Positions 1 to 6,774 of a DNA stretch of 11,758 nucleotides are shown piece by piece. Numbering within the stretch: position 1 is the stretch's first letter; each line of letters opens with the position of its first letter. The notes under the pieces were generated by a model, which was given only the letters and a program-made list of their open reading frames with translations, did no database searches and was not told where the DNA came from. The DNA is from an uncultured Collinsella sp. GTDB taxonomy: Bacteria; Actinomycetota; Coriobacteriia; Coriobacteriales; Coriobacteriaceae. The DNA lies in NCBI GenBank assembly GCA_902478865.1, contig CABSNA010000025.1, forward strand, positions 1 to 11,758. The letters run 5' to 3'. Position numbers and translations under genes: made by a program.

Positions 1-28
1 GGCAGCGTCAGATGTGTATAAGAGACAG
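1..28 (+). other. Residual Nextera (Tn5) sequencing adapter at contig end
   Basis: The last 19 bases (10-28, AGATGTGTATAAGAGACAG) are the engineered Tn5 mosaic end. The nine bases before them (GGCAGCGTC) match the inner part of the Illumina Nextera read-1 adapter, so 28 of its 33 bases are present. This is library-preparation sequence left on the contig, and genomic sequence starts at about base 29. The adapter puts an artificial stop codon (19-21) in front of the first gene, so that gene's true 5' part is missing and not truncated by biology. Confidence 0.97.
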
Positions 29-459
29 GAATGGAGCCGGGGGCGTGCGTCATTTCGAGAAAGATACTGCCGGCAGATTCTACCGAAGCGCAGTTCTTTG
101 GTGTTCCCGTTGGAACTGATTTGATTTGCGTTGAGCGTGTGCGTACTGCCGATGGAGTCCCCGTCATGCTCGAGAACAACATATACGTTTACGAGGACAA
201 CGCCTATCTATCAACGGCACCTCTATCTAACCAATCCATTTTTGATTTCGTGCGCAACCGAACGGGCCGCACGCCCGCGTTTACCGACCCGTGCACGCTC
301 GAGATCGCGTGCGCGTCGCCCGAGGTCGCTCGACTGTTGGCAGTTCCCGTTGGCGAACCCTTGTTTTATATGGAAGCCTTCTTTTTCGATGAGCAGCGGC
401 GGCCGTTTATCATCGGTCGTCAGCGGATCGTTGGGTCTCGCTACGTTTTTGACATCTAG
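29..459 (+). CDS. GntR-family transcriptional regulator, UTRA domain (5' partial)
   Basis: This is the C-terminal ~143 residues of a HutC/FrlR-type GntR regulator. What is visible is a UTRA effector-binding fold. Near the start is the segment GVPVGTDLICVERVRTADGV, then VMLENNIYV, then SIFDFV, then an RLLAVPVGEPLFYM motif and a final PFIIGRQRIVGSRYVFDI strand pair. The usual family length is about 240 residues, so the N-terminal winged helix and linker lie off the contig. The ATG at 31 is most likely an internal Met. UTRA domains bind small sugar- or amino-acid-related ligands. With frl-type genes directly downstream, a fructoselysine-6-phosphate-like inducer is plausible (inference). The gene ends at a TAG followed by a hairpin terminator, so it is probably transcribed separately from the operon it likely controls. 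Confidence 0.85.
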
Positions 460-469
460 GACATTGCGA

Positions 470-509
470 ATGGAAACGCCCGGTGGATCATCTCACCGGG
501 CGTTTCCAT
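470..509 (+). terminator. Hairpin terminator after the GntR gene
   Basis: A perfect 16-bp inverted repeat (470-485 and 494-509; core CGCCCGGTG / CACCGGGCG) has an 8-base loop and begins 11 bases after the regulator stop codon. A GC-rich core is flanked by A-rich and T-rich arm ends (GGAAA / TTTCC), which is the form of an intrinsic terminator. The T-run is only three bases long, so efficiency is uncertain. Confidence 0.7.
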
Positions 510-569
510 ACCGTTCACGGCGCAAACGCAACCGTTCAACCGCGTTGCGGCAATCAGTTTGAAATTATC

Positions 570-598
570 TTGATGAAGGAAAAAGCTGCTGGTAATCT
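570..598 (+). promoter_or_regulatory. Candidate sigma70-type promoter of the frl-like operon
   Basis: A TTGATG box (570-575) lies 17 bases before TAATCT (593-598). TG precedes the -10 as in extended -10 promoters. The matches are weak (4/6 and 3/6). Support is mostly positional: it lies after the upstream terminator, and a perfect palindrome sits just downstream where a repressor would block initiation. Confidence 0.35.
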
Positions 599-612
599 AT
601 GGGACGTCATAG

Positions 613-635
613 AACGTTTGCATTGTGCAAACGTT
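613..635. promoter_or_regulatory. 23-bp palindrome, likely operator for the GntR regulator
   Basis: The perfect 10-bp arms AACGTTTGCA (613-622) and TGCAAACGTT (626-635) are separated by TTG. The right arm ends 42 bases before the permease start codon and lies just downstream of the candidate promoter. There is no T-run after it, so it does not look like a terminator. A two-fold symmetric site here fits a dimeric GntR repressor. A related half-site (GCAAACG) occurs at 522-528. That the neighbouring UTRA regulator binds it is inference. Confidence 0.6.
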
Positions 636-677
636 GAAGCGAGATGCGATGCAGTCTCGAGTTCTTTGGAGGTATCT

Positions 678-2141
678 ATGTCAGATACGAAGGCGAAGAA
701 GACAAACAGACGTTTTAAGTTCAAATTACCGCATGTCTATACGATCATGTTCTTGCTGATCGTTGTCTTTGCGGTCCTGACTTGGATCGTTCCCTCTGGT
801 CAGTATCAGCGCAAAACGATTTCGACAGCAGCGGGCGAGCGTGAAGTCGCCGTTGCTGGAACCTATGAACAGGTCGATAAGAACTACACCGATTCCGAGA
901 CCGGCGAGACCATCAATCTGGGCCAGGATATCTTCGCGGTCCTGCAAGCGCCCACTAAGGGCATCCAGGAGGCTGCCGACGTCGTTGCGTTCGTCTTATT
1001 GATTGGCGGATCGTTCGCAATCATCACCAAGACCAACGCTTTGAATGCCGGCATGAGCCGTGTGATTAAAAAGCTCAAGAACAAGGACATCCTCATCATT
1101 CCCATCACGATGACGTTGCTGTCCATTTGCGGCACTACGTTTGGCATGTCTGAGGAAGCCCTGCCGTTCTATGCCATCTTCATTCCCATCATGATGGGTA
1201 TCGGGTATGACTCGATGACGGCATTCATCATCTGCTTCCTTGGTCCTAACCTGGGATATTGTGCTTCGACCATCGACCCGTTTAATGTTTTGATCGCCCA
1301 AGGCATCATTGGCATCGAGGGTAATCCGCAACTGTGGCTGCGTGCCGTTTCTTGGGTCATCTTCACTGCCGTCGGTATCGCATGGGCCATGCGCTACGCC
1401 ATGCGCGTCAAGAAAAACCCCGAGTCGTCCATTGTGTACGAGGACGATAAGCTCAAGCGTATTGAGTTTTCCGTGACCGATGCCTCCATCGAGGAAGAGT
1501 TCACTATCCGTCAGAAGCTCGTGCTTATCGATTTTGCTTGCGGTATGGGCATTATCGTCTGGGGTCTTGTTACCCAGGGCTGGTACATGAATGAGATTTC
1601 CGCCGTGTTCCTTGGCATGGGCTTGCTTGCCGGTATCCTGGGCGGCCTTGACCAGCAGACGATCGCAGAGGAGTTCGTTAAGGGTCTCGCCGACTTTGCG
1701 TACGCTGCCATCGTTATCGGTATCGCTCGCGGTATTCTGGTCATCGCCGAGGGCGGCATGATCATCGACACCATCCTCCAGGCGCTCGCTACCGCGCTTG
1801 CCGGTGCACCCGCCGCCGTCTACACCACATTTATGTATATCGTCCTTGGCCTGCTCTCTTTGCTGGTTCCCTCGAGTTCTGGCCTGGCGGCGCTCACCAT
1901 GCCCGTTATGGGCCCCCTGACCGAGCTCATGGGCCTCAATCCCGAGGCGGCCGTCACCGCGCTCCAGTTTGCCAACCAGACCATCAACACTATCAGCCCC
2001 GTGGCGGGCATGACGGTCGCCGGTCTTGCCGTGGCTAGGATTTCGTTTGGCCAATGGTGGAAGACCATTTGGAAGTTCTTCATTTTCATGGTCGTCTTTG
2101 GCCTGATCGTAACGGCAATCTCTGGCATGCTTCCGGTGTAG
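678..2141 (+). CDS. YfcC/DcuC-family membrane permease, probable Amadori-compound importer
   Basis: This is a 487-residue inner-membrane carrier of the YfcC branch of the DcuC family (PF03606; ion transporter superfamily). I chose ATG 678 because GGAGG (668-672) sits 5 bases before it, although the frame is open further upstream. It gives the typical YfcC start: a short basic tail, then KLPHVYTIMFLL and WIVPSGQY (36-43). About 11-12 hydrophobic segments follow. A soluble charged loop (about 243-280) splits two halves. The second half carries the family signature LVPSSSGLAALTMPVMGPL (396-414) and the region FANQTINTISPVAGM (431-445). The family is linked to transport of amino acids or dicarboxylates, but the substrates of most members are unknown. 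As first gene of an frl-type operon it probably imports a glycated amino acid or peptide, in the place held by FrlA in E. coli (inference). The next gene starts 9 bases after its stop. Confidence 0.85.
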   Translation: MSDTKAKKTNRRFKFKLPHVYTIMFLLIVVFAVLTWIVPSGQYQRKTISTAAGEREVAVAGTYEQVDKNYTDSETGETINLGQDIFAVLQAPTKGIQEAADVVAFVLLIGGSFAIITKTNALNAGMSRVIKKLKNKDILIIPITMTLLSICGTTFGMSEEALPFYAIFIPIMMGIGYDSMTAFIICFLGPNLGYCASTIDPFNVLIAQGIIGIEGNPQLWLRAVSWVIFTAVGIAWAMRYAMRVKKNPESSIVYEDDKLKRIEFSVTDASIEEEFTIRQKLVLIDFACGMGIIVWGLVTQGWYMNEISAVFLGMGLLAGILGGLDQQTIAEEFVKGLADFAYAAIVIGIARGILVIAEGGMIIDTILQALATALAGAPAAVYTTFMYIVLGLLSLLVPSSSGLAALTMPVMGPLTELMGLNPEAAVTALQFANQTINTISPVAGMTVAGLAVARISFGQWWKTIWKFFIFMVVFGLIVTAISGMLPV

Positions 2142-2150
2142 GTGGTTGTG

Positions 2151-3734
2151 ATGTCTGATCGTTTGACGGTCCTGACGTCTAAGAGCGTCTTTACCGGTAC
2201 GGGGGACCTGCCGTTTGAAGGTTTCGTAGCGGTCCGTGGCAATCGAATTGAGGCTGTTGGCACCAAGTGTGAGGTAGCTTCGTATTTGACCCAGGCGGAC
2301 GAGGTAGTTGACCTGGGCGACCGCACCGTCATGCCTGGCCTGATCGATGTACATACCTTCTATACAGGCTGGGCGCTGCGGACGTTGGGGTCTGATCTGT
2401 CCGGCATCGCTGATGCCAAAGAGGCCGTGTCGCTCTTGCGTGCATGGAAAGAAGATCATCCGGATTGCGCGGCGGCTTTTGGCCACAACCTACCCGAAAC
2501 GTTGGCATCGGATGCCGAGAATGCAAATACAGCAGCTGTGTTTGACGATTGTTTTGGCGATATCCCCGTCGTCTGCTTTACACCGGGAGCGGAGACCTGC
2601 GTTCTCAATGCTGCTGCCAGTGCGCGATACGGCTTTACACCCCAGGCGTGCTATGCCGAGAAGATCTGGCGCATGATGAGCGATTTCCTCGCGCTGCCCG
2701 AGGTGCGTGCGGGGTATTCGGACTACATGAGCATGCTTAACGAGCGCGGCGTTACCGCCATCAAGGAGATGGCGTTTGATGACTACTACGGCTTTGCCGA
2801 CGAAATGGCTCGCCGTGAGGAATCTGGTGAGCTGACGGTTCGCGTCTCTATGATGTCGCAGCCGGTGGGTGCCGGTGCAAATCTGGCATATGCCCGCGAG
2901 GCACGAGAGCGCTTCCGGGGACCGTTCGTTCGCTTTTCCGGCTTCAACCGTATGACCGATCGCGGCGTATGGGCGGGGCTTGCCGAGATGATTGACCCCT
3001 ATGAGGACACGGCCGATGCGGGCGCTGCCGGCAAGACGGTCGTCGAGGAGCCAGAGTGGGATCTGATTGAGAACGAGCTGCGTGCAATTGATGCTGACGG
3101 CTTCCGATATTCCTTGCATTGCCAGGGCGATGGCGCCGTTCGTCGCACCGTGGCGCTCTATGCCTCGCTGCCTCGAGACGAGCACGGACGGATGCTTCGC
3201 CGCCATGCGATTACCGATCTCGAGAACTCTGACCCGACCGATCTTGTCGAGTTTGGCAAGTTAGGTGGAATTTGCGAGGTCTATCCGCAGATTCTGACGC
3301 TGGACCGGCGCGAGGATTGCCTGTCGATGATGCGTCGACAAATTGGCGAGACGCGACTTTTGCACAGCTGGAATCGCCGCGGCATGGAAGATTCCGGATG
3401 CACAGTGTGCTGCGGCACGGATCTGCCGCTGCTGATTCCGAGCCTGGGCGAGTCAATCTACAGCGCGTGCGGCGGATTCTTCGCCGACGGACTGCCCGTG
3501 AATGAGGTCAACACGCTGACGCTTGTCGAGCTCTTGTGCGCTTGGACTGCCGGGGGCGCGTACGACCTGATGCGCGAAGACGAGCTGGGTACGCTCGAGG
3601 TTGGCAAGCTTGCCGATATCTGCGTGCTCGATCGGGATGTGTTCGACCTCGATTATCGCGACGCACGTGATCTTGCGGTTGACATGACGATGTCGGACGG
3701 ACAAATCGTGTTCGACCGAAATAAGGAGGCATAA
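2151..3734 (+). CDS. Amidohydrolase family protein (Amidohydro_3/YtcJ-like) with atypical metal site
   Basis: This 527-residue protein has an amidohydrolase-superfamily layout. An N-terminal beta-sandwich part ends at MPGLIDVH (61-68). A TIM-barrel core follows, and the C-terminal motif GTLEVGKLADICVLDRD (480-496) closes the sandwich. Likely metal or catalytic residues are H68, H323 (in SLHCQGDGAV), H352 (in RRHA) and D424 (in CCGTDLP). The HxH motif is broken: position 70 is Phe (HTF). The Lys expected in the YtcJ-type 'VK..ADG' stretch appears to be Arg (R261, in FVRFSGFNR). The enzyme is cytoplasmic, with no signal peptide. GTG codons at 2142 and 2148 are alternatives. I prefer ATG 2151, preceded by AGGTGG (2140-2145) overlapping the permease stop. 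Its place in the operon suggests hydrolysis of an amide, acyl or peptide bond of an Amadori substrate, but the real substrate is unknown. The Shine-Dalgarno of the next gene lies inside its last codons. Confidence 0.82.
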   Translation: MSDRLTVLTSKSVFTGTGDLPFEGFVAVRGNRIEAVGTKCEVASYLTQADEVVDLGDRTVMPGLIDVHTFYTGWALRTLGSDLSGIADAKEAVSLLRAWKEDHPDCAAAFGHNLPETLASDAENANTAAVFDDCFGDIPVVCFTPGAETCVLNAAASARYGFTPQACYAEKIWRMMSDFLALPEVRAGYSDYMSMLNERGVTAIKEMAFDDYYGFADEMARREESGELTVRVSMMSQPVGAGANLAYAREARERFRGPFVRFSGFNRMTDRGVWAGLAEMIDPYEDTADAGAAGKTVVEEPEWDLIENELRAIDADGFRYSLHCQGDGAVRRTVALYASLPRDEHGRMLRRHAITDLENSDPTDLVEFGKLGGICEVYPQILTLDRREDCLSMMRRQIGETRLLHSWNRRGMEDSGCTVCCGTDLPLLIPSLGESIYSACGGFFADGLPVNEVNTLTLVELLCAWTAGGAYDLMREDELGTLEVGKLADICVLDRDVFDLDYRDARDLAVDMTMSDGQIVFDRNKEA

Positions 3735-3735
3735 G

Positions 3736-4587
3736 ATGTCTGAATCCAAACCGACGCTGCGCCGCGAGCAGATTGCGGGCATGAATATCCACTACATCAT
3801 GTGGTCGCTCGATTACTTCCTTGATGTGCAGCAGCGCTTGGGCTTTGAGTCCATTGAGCTGTGGTGTGCAGAGCCGCATGTGACGCTCGACCATACGGGT
3901 TACTTTGAGGCTGAGGTCCTGGCGAAAAAGGCTGCAGACCGTGGGCTTAGGTATCGTACTCTGTGCCCCGAGAATGTTGTCTATCCTTGGCAGTACTGCG
4001 CACGCAAGCCGCTGCATGAACAGCGCAGTCTGGCGTACTTTAAACACGGCATTGAGCTTGCCGAGGTACTTGGGTGCGACCGTATGTCCATCAACTCGGG
4101 CTGGGGCGACTGGGACGAGGACCGCGAGGAAGCCTGGAAGCGCAGCCGCGAGCACTTGTCCATTCTGGCGGAGTATGCCGGCGAGCACGGTCTGGTGCTT
4201 ACGATGGAAAGCCTGCGTCCCGAGGAGAGCAACCTTGTGACGACGGTTTCCGATGCGAAGCGCATGATTGACGAGGTCGCGAGCCCGTACTTACAGCCCA
4301 TGGTTGATACAACCGCGATGGGCGTTGCAGGCGAGACGCTCGAGGACTGGTTTGCCGCCTTTGGTGATGGGGCAATTCACGAGATGCACTTTATCGACGG
4401 TGACCCGTATGGCCATCTGGTGTGGGGCGATGGCAAGCACGATATGGACGCCTTCGTCGCCACACTCAACGCCCATGGTTTCGACGGCATGCTGGGCCAG
4501 GAAATCACGGACGGTCGTTACTACGATGACCCGGCGGCGGCAGATGCCAAGAACATGGCCGCATTCGAGAAATATCTGATTGACTAA
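3736..4587 (+). CDS. frlC: FrlC-like sugar epimerase (fructoselysine 3-epimerase family)
   Basis: This 283-residue TIM-barrel protein belongs to the xylose-isomerase-like AP-endonuclease-2 family (PF01261). Predicted metal ligands are E158 (LTMES), D191 (MVDT), H218 (HEMHFID) and E256 (GQEIT). The order and spacing of blocks matches remembered E. coli FrlC: IELW near residue 41, the helix before residue 110, 'L.PEESNLV' at 160-168, 'MVDT.AM', 'H.H..D.D', 'GDGK' and 'G..GQE'. FrlC interconverts fructoselysine and its C3 epimer psicoselysine, feeding both into the deglycase route. ATG 3736 is preceded by a strong AAGGAGG (3723-3729), and the previous stop codon ends one base before the gap. It could instead be an epimerase for another ketoamine or ketose. 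The adjacent deglycase and kinase argue for the frl role. Confidence 0.8.
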   Translation: MSESKPTLRREQIAGMNIHYIMWSLDYFLDVQQRLGFESIELWCAEPHVTLDHTGYFEAEVLAKKAADRGLRYRTLCPENVVYPWQYCARKPLHEQRSLAYFKHGIELAEVLGCDRMSINSGWGDWDEDREEAWKRSREHLSILAEYAGEHGLVLTMESLRPEESNLVTTVSDAKRMIDEVASPYLQPMVDTTAMGVAGETLEDWFAAFGDGAIHEMHFIDGDPYGHLVWGDGKHDMDAFVATLNAHGFDGMLGQEITDGRYYDDPAAADAKNMAAFEKYLID

Positions 4588-4649
4588 ACCAACTATCGGC
4601 TACGCAACCAACGTCATTGATTGCGGACCAAATAAGAAAGGAACTGGAT

Positions 4650-5618
4650 ATGAACGCACACGATCTGATCAAAGAGGCAATTGCCGAGAAGGGCAAGTTC
4701 GACAGCGTCTACTGGATTGCTTGCGGTGGCTCCATGATCGATTTGATCCCGGCTCATGAGCTTCTGCAGCGCGAGGCAACCACCTTCACTTCGTATATCT
4801 ATACGGCTCGCGAGTTCGATATCATGCGTCCGCGTCGTCTGGGCGAGAAGTCCCTGGTCATCGCTTGTAGCCACAGCGGCAACACCCCCGAGGTCGTCGA
4901 GGGCTGCGAGATTGCCCTTGCCGCCGGCGCTACGGTGATCGCCCAGACCGACAACGCTGGATCTAAGATCGACTCCGGCAAGTGGACCACGTGGGTCTAC
5001 CCGTGGGGCGAGGGCGTGCCGCAGGCCGAGGTCCCCGCTGGCATTTCGCTGTCGCTTGCGGCAGAGCTGCTCGATCAGCAGGAGGGCTACGCCGATCTTG
5101 CCGATATGTATGCCGGTATTGCCGAGATGGATAAGATTCTTCCCCCGGCACGCGAGAAGGTAAATGCCGAGCTGGGCGATCGCTTTGCCAAGCTTTGCCA
5201 GGAGCACGAGTTCTTCTACATTCTGGGCAGCGGTCCCAACTTTAGCCAGACCTACGGTTTCGCTATCTGCTCTCTTATGGAGATGCAGTGGCAGCACTGC
5301 AGCTACATCCACTCTGCCGAGTACTTCCATGGCCCCTTCGAGGCTACTCAGGATGGCGTTTTTTACTTCCTGCAGATGGGCTCCAGCGAGTGCCGTGCCA
5401 TGGACGAGCGCGCCCTGGCGTTCCTTAAGACGCATACCGATACGCTGATGGTGCTCGATGCCAAGGAGTACGGTATGGAAGCCGTGCCGGCGAGCGTCCG
5501 TGCCTATCTGGACCCGGTGCTGTTCTACGCCATGAACTGCGAGCTGCGTGCTGCACGCGGCAAGGTGTTTGATCACGATCCCGATTTCCGTCGCTATATG
5601 GGTGTTGTCGAGTACTAG
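4650..5618 (+). CDS. frlB: FrlB-like fructosamine-6-phosphate deglycase (SIS domain)
   Basis: This 322-residue protein has two SIS sugar-phosphate-binding domains. The first shows ACGGS (24-28) and the phosphate-binding loop CSHSGNT (73-79). The second shows LGSGPN (192-197), LMEMQWQH (209-216) and HSAEYFHGP (221-229). E211 and H227 are 16 residues apart, as are the catalytic Glu/His of GlmS and of FraB/FrlB-type deglycases. The C-terminus, DHDPDFRRYMGVVEY, closely resembles the remembered FrlB ending. There is no glutaminase domain, so this is not GlmS. The reaction is fructoselysine-6-phosphate + water to glucose-6-phosphate + lysine, or the equivalent with another amine. ATG 4650 follows AAAGGA (4637-4642) by 7 bases. 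A 62-base gap to frlC is the largest inside the operon. The amine part of the substrate cannot be told from sequence. Confidence 0.88.
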   Translation: MNAHDLIKEAIAEKGKFDSVYWIACGGSMIDLIPAHELLQREATTFTSYIYTAREFDIMRPRRLGEKSLVIACSHSGNTPEVVEGCEIALAAGATVIAQTDNAGSKIDSGKWTTWVYPWGEGVPQAEVPAGISLSLAAELLDQQEGYADLADMYAGIAEMDKILPPAREKVNAELGDRFAKLCQEHEFFYILGSGPNFSQTYGFAICSLMEMQWQHCSYIHSAEYFHGPFEATQDGVFYFLQMGSSECRAMDERALAFLKTHTDTLMVLDAKEYGMEAVPASVRAYLDPVLFYAMNCELRAARGKVFDHDPDFRRYMGVVEY

Positions 5619-5632
5619 AAGGGACAAAGCCC

Positions 5633-6496
5633 ATGACATTTAACGTTAACGCGCTCGGATTTGGCGACAACGTCGTCGATCGCTACGAGCATATCCACAC
5701 CATGTATCCCGGCGGCAATGCGGTGAACTTCGCCGTTTATGCCAAGAAATGCGGTGCCGCACGCTCTGCATACATGGGCATTTTTGGTAATGACGCCGCT
5801 GCCGAGCATGTCATTGCAAGCCTCGAGGATGAGGGTATCGAGCTTGACAAGTGCGAGCAGATGATTGGCGAGAACGGAGCGGCTCGCGTGACCGTCGTTG
5901 ACGGTGACCGTGTCTTCCTTGGCTCCAACGAGGGCGGTATCCGTGGCGATGCGCGCTATGTTCTCGATCGCTTTGATCTTGCGTACATGAAGCAGTTCGA
6001 TGTGGTTCATTCGGGCAACTATTGCTTTACCGAGCGCGAGCTGCCCAAGTTGAAGGCTGCGGGCGTCACGGTCTCTTTTGACTTTTCGGACGACTCCACC
6101 GACGAGTACTACGAGCAGATTGCGCCCTACGTCGATTTCGCTTTCTTTAGTGCGGCGGATGCTGCGAGTGAGGACGAGATTCGCGAGCGTCTGGCATGGG
6201 TGAAGGGCCTGGGTCCGCGTTTTGTGTCGGCTACGGCGGGCGCCGAGGGCTGCATTGCTTACGACGGCGAGCGTTATTACCGCCAGCTGGCTAAACCGGT
6301 AACGGACATGAAGGACACCATGGGGGCGGGCGACTCGTTCCTCACCTCGTTTTTGATGTGCTATCTCGATTCCGCCAAGCGTGGTGAGGATGGCGCCGAG
6401 GCCATCGAGCGCGCGCTCGACTTTGCTGCCGGGTTTGCCTCGACCGTGTGCGGCATGGAAGGTTCTTGGGGCCACGGAGCACCAATCGTCGAATAG
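5633..6496 (+). CDS. frlD: FrlD-like fructosamine 6-kinase (PfkB family)
   Basis: This 287-residue PfkB/ribokinase-fold kinase begins LGFGDNVVDRY (8-18). It has the substrate-binding PGGNAVNFAVY (26-36), very close to remembered FrlD (SGGNAVNVAVY). It also has VVHSGNY (124-130), FDFSDD (149-154) and the C-terminal ATP/anion-hole motif DTMGAGDSF (228-236), with D234 as catalytic base. It phosphorylates the sugar part of an Amadori compound at O6, using ATP, to make the substrate of the deglycase encoded just upstream. The start ATG follows AAGGGA (5619-5624) by 8 bases, and the gap from the frlB stop is only 14 bases. It is the last gene of the operon. A generic sugar-kinase role is possible, but the FrlD-like motifs and the FrlB neighbour make that unlikely. 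Confidence 0.87.
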   Translation: MTFNVNALGFGDNVVDRYEHIHTMYPGGNAVNFAVYAKKCGAARSAYMGIFGNDAAAEHVIASLEDEGIELDKCEQMIGENGAARVTVVDGDRVFLGSNEGGIRGDARYVLDRFDLAYMKQFDVVHSGNYCFTERELPKLKAAGVTVSFDFSDDSTDEYYEQIAPYVDFAFFSAADAASEDEIRERLAWVKGLGPRFVSATAGAEGCIAYDGERYYRQLAKPVTDMKDTMGAGDSFLTSFLMCYLDSAKRGEDGAEAIERALDFAAGFASTVCGMEGSWGHGAPIVE

Positions 6497-6540
6497 CCGA
6501 GCTGTCCCGGGGAGCTGTATTGGTGCCTTCCCGTGACTCG

Positions 6541-6769
6541 GTGGTTAAAAAAGCCAAATATGAGTACTGTGACTAATTTAGTCGCAGCAAAATCGACCCC
6601 TTCAGACGTGATTTGAGCGTTTGGAGGGGTTTAAGATTGCGAAAATGCAGGATGAGTGACTGTAAAAGTGTTAGTTAATGGACAATCGTAGATTATTCTG
6701 GTGGTCGGAAAGCTCAGAGTAATGTATCCATTTCGCTAGCAGTACTCATATTTGACGTTTTTTGACCAC
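6541..6769. repeat. 229-bp non-coding element bounded by long inverted repeats
   Basis: The outer arms 6541-6569 and 6740-6769 are near-perfect inverted repeats. Both contain the exact 15-bp core CAAATATGAGTACTG (6555-6569; reverse complement 6740-6754). Outside it are an A6/T6 run and GTGGT/ACCAC ends, with one mismatch and a short offset between. The 170-base interior includes the 13-bp palindrome GACTAATTTAGTC (6571-6583), is AT-richer than the flanking genes, and has no supported ORF. It fills most of the 278-bp gap between convergent frlD and tatD. I see no clear target-site duplication. It could be a MITE-like or species-specific intergenic repeat, or a bidirectional termination structure. 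Confidence 0.7.
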
Positions 6770-6774
6770 AGGGG

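Noticed and set aside
10..28. Tn5 mosaic end, suggesting a transposon terminus
   Set aside because: It is preceded by Nextera read-1 adapter bases and lies exactly at the contig end, with no transposase or second end, so it is a library artefact.
29..459. Complete small protein starting at ATG 31
   Set aside because: The fold begins in mid-UTRA and the upstream frame is cut by adapter sequence, so this is a truncated regulator and not a small gene.
527..549. Imperfect inverted repeat CGCAAC...GTTGCG as a second operator or terminator
   Set aside because: The arms are only 6 bp with an 11-base spacer in GC-rich sequence. It does not match the 613-635 palindrome well and has no T-run.
996..2486. 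496-codon open frame on the minus strand across the permease gene
   Set aside because: It is antisense to the membrane protein and the amidohydrolase, low in family-like motifs and rich in His/Asp/Gly as expected from the complement of biased codons. The plus-strand genes have clear motifs and ribosome-binding sites.
4650..5618. Glucosamine-6-phosphate synthase (GlmS)
   Set aside because: It lacks the N-terminal glutaminase domain, is about half the length, and ends with the FrlB-type tail beside frlC- and frlD-like genes.
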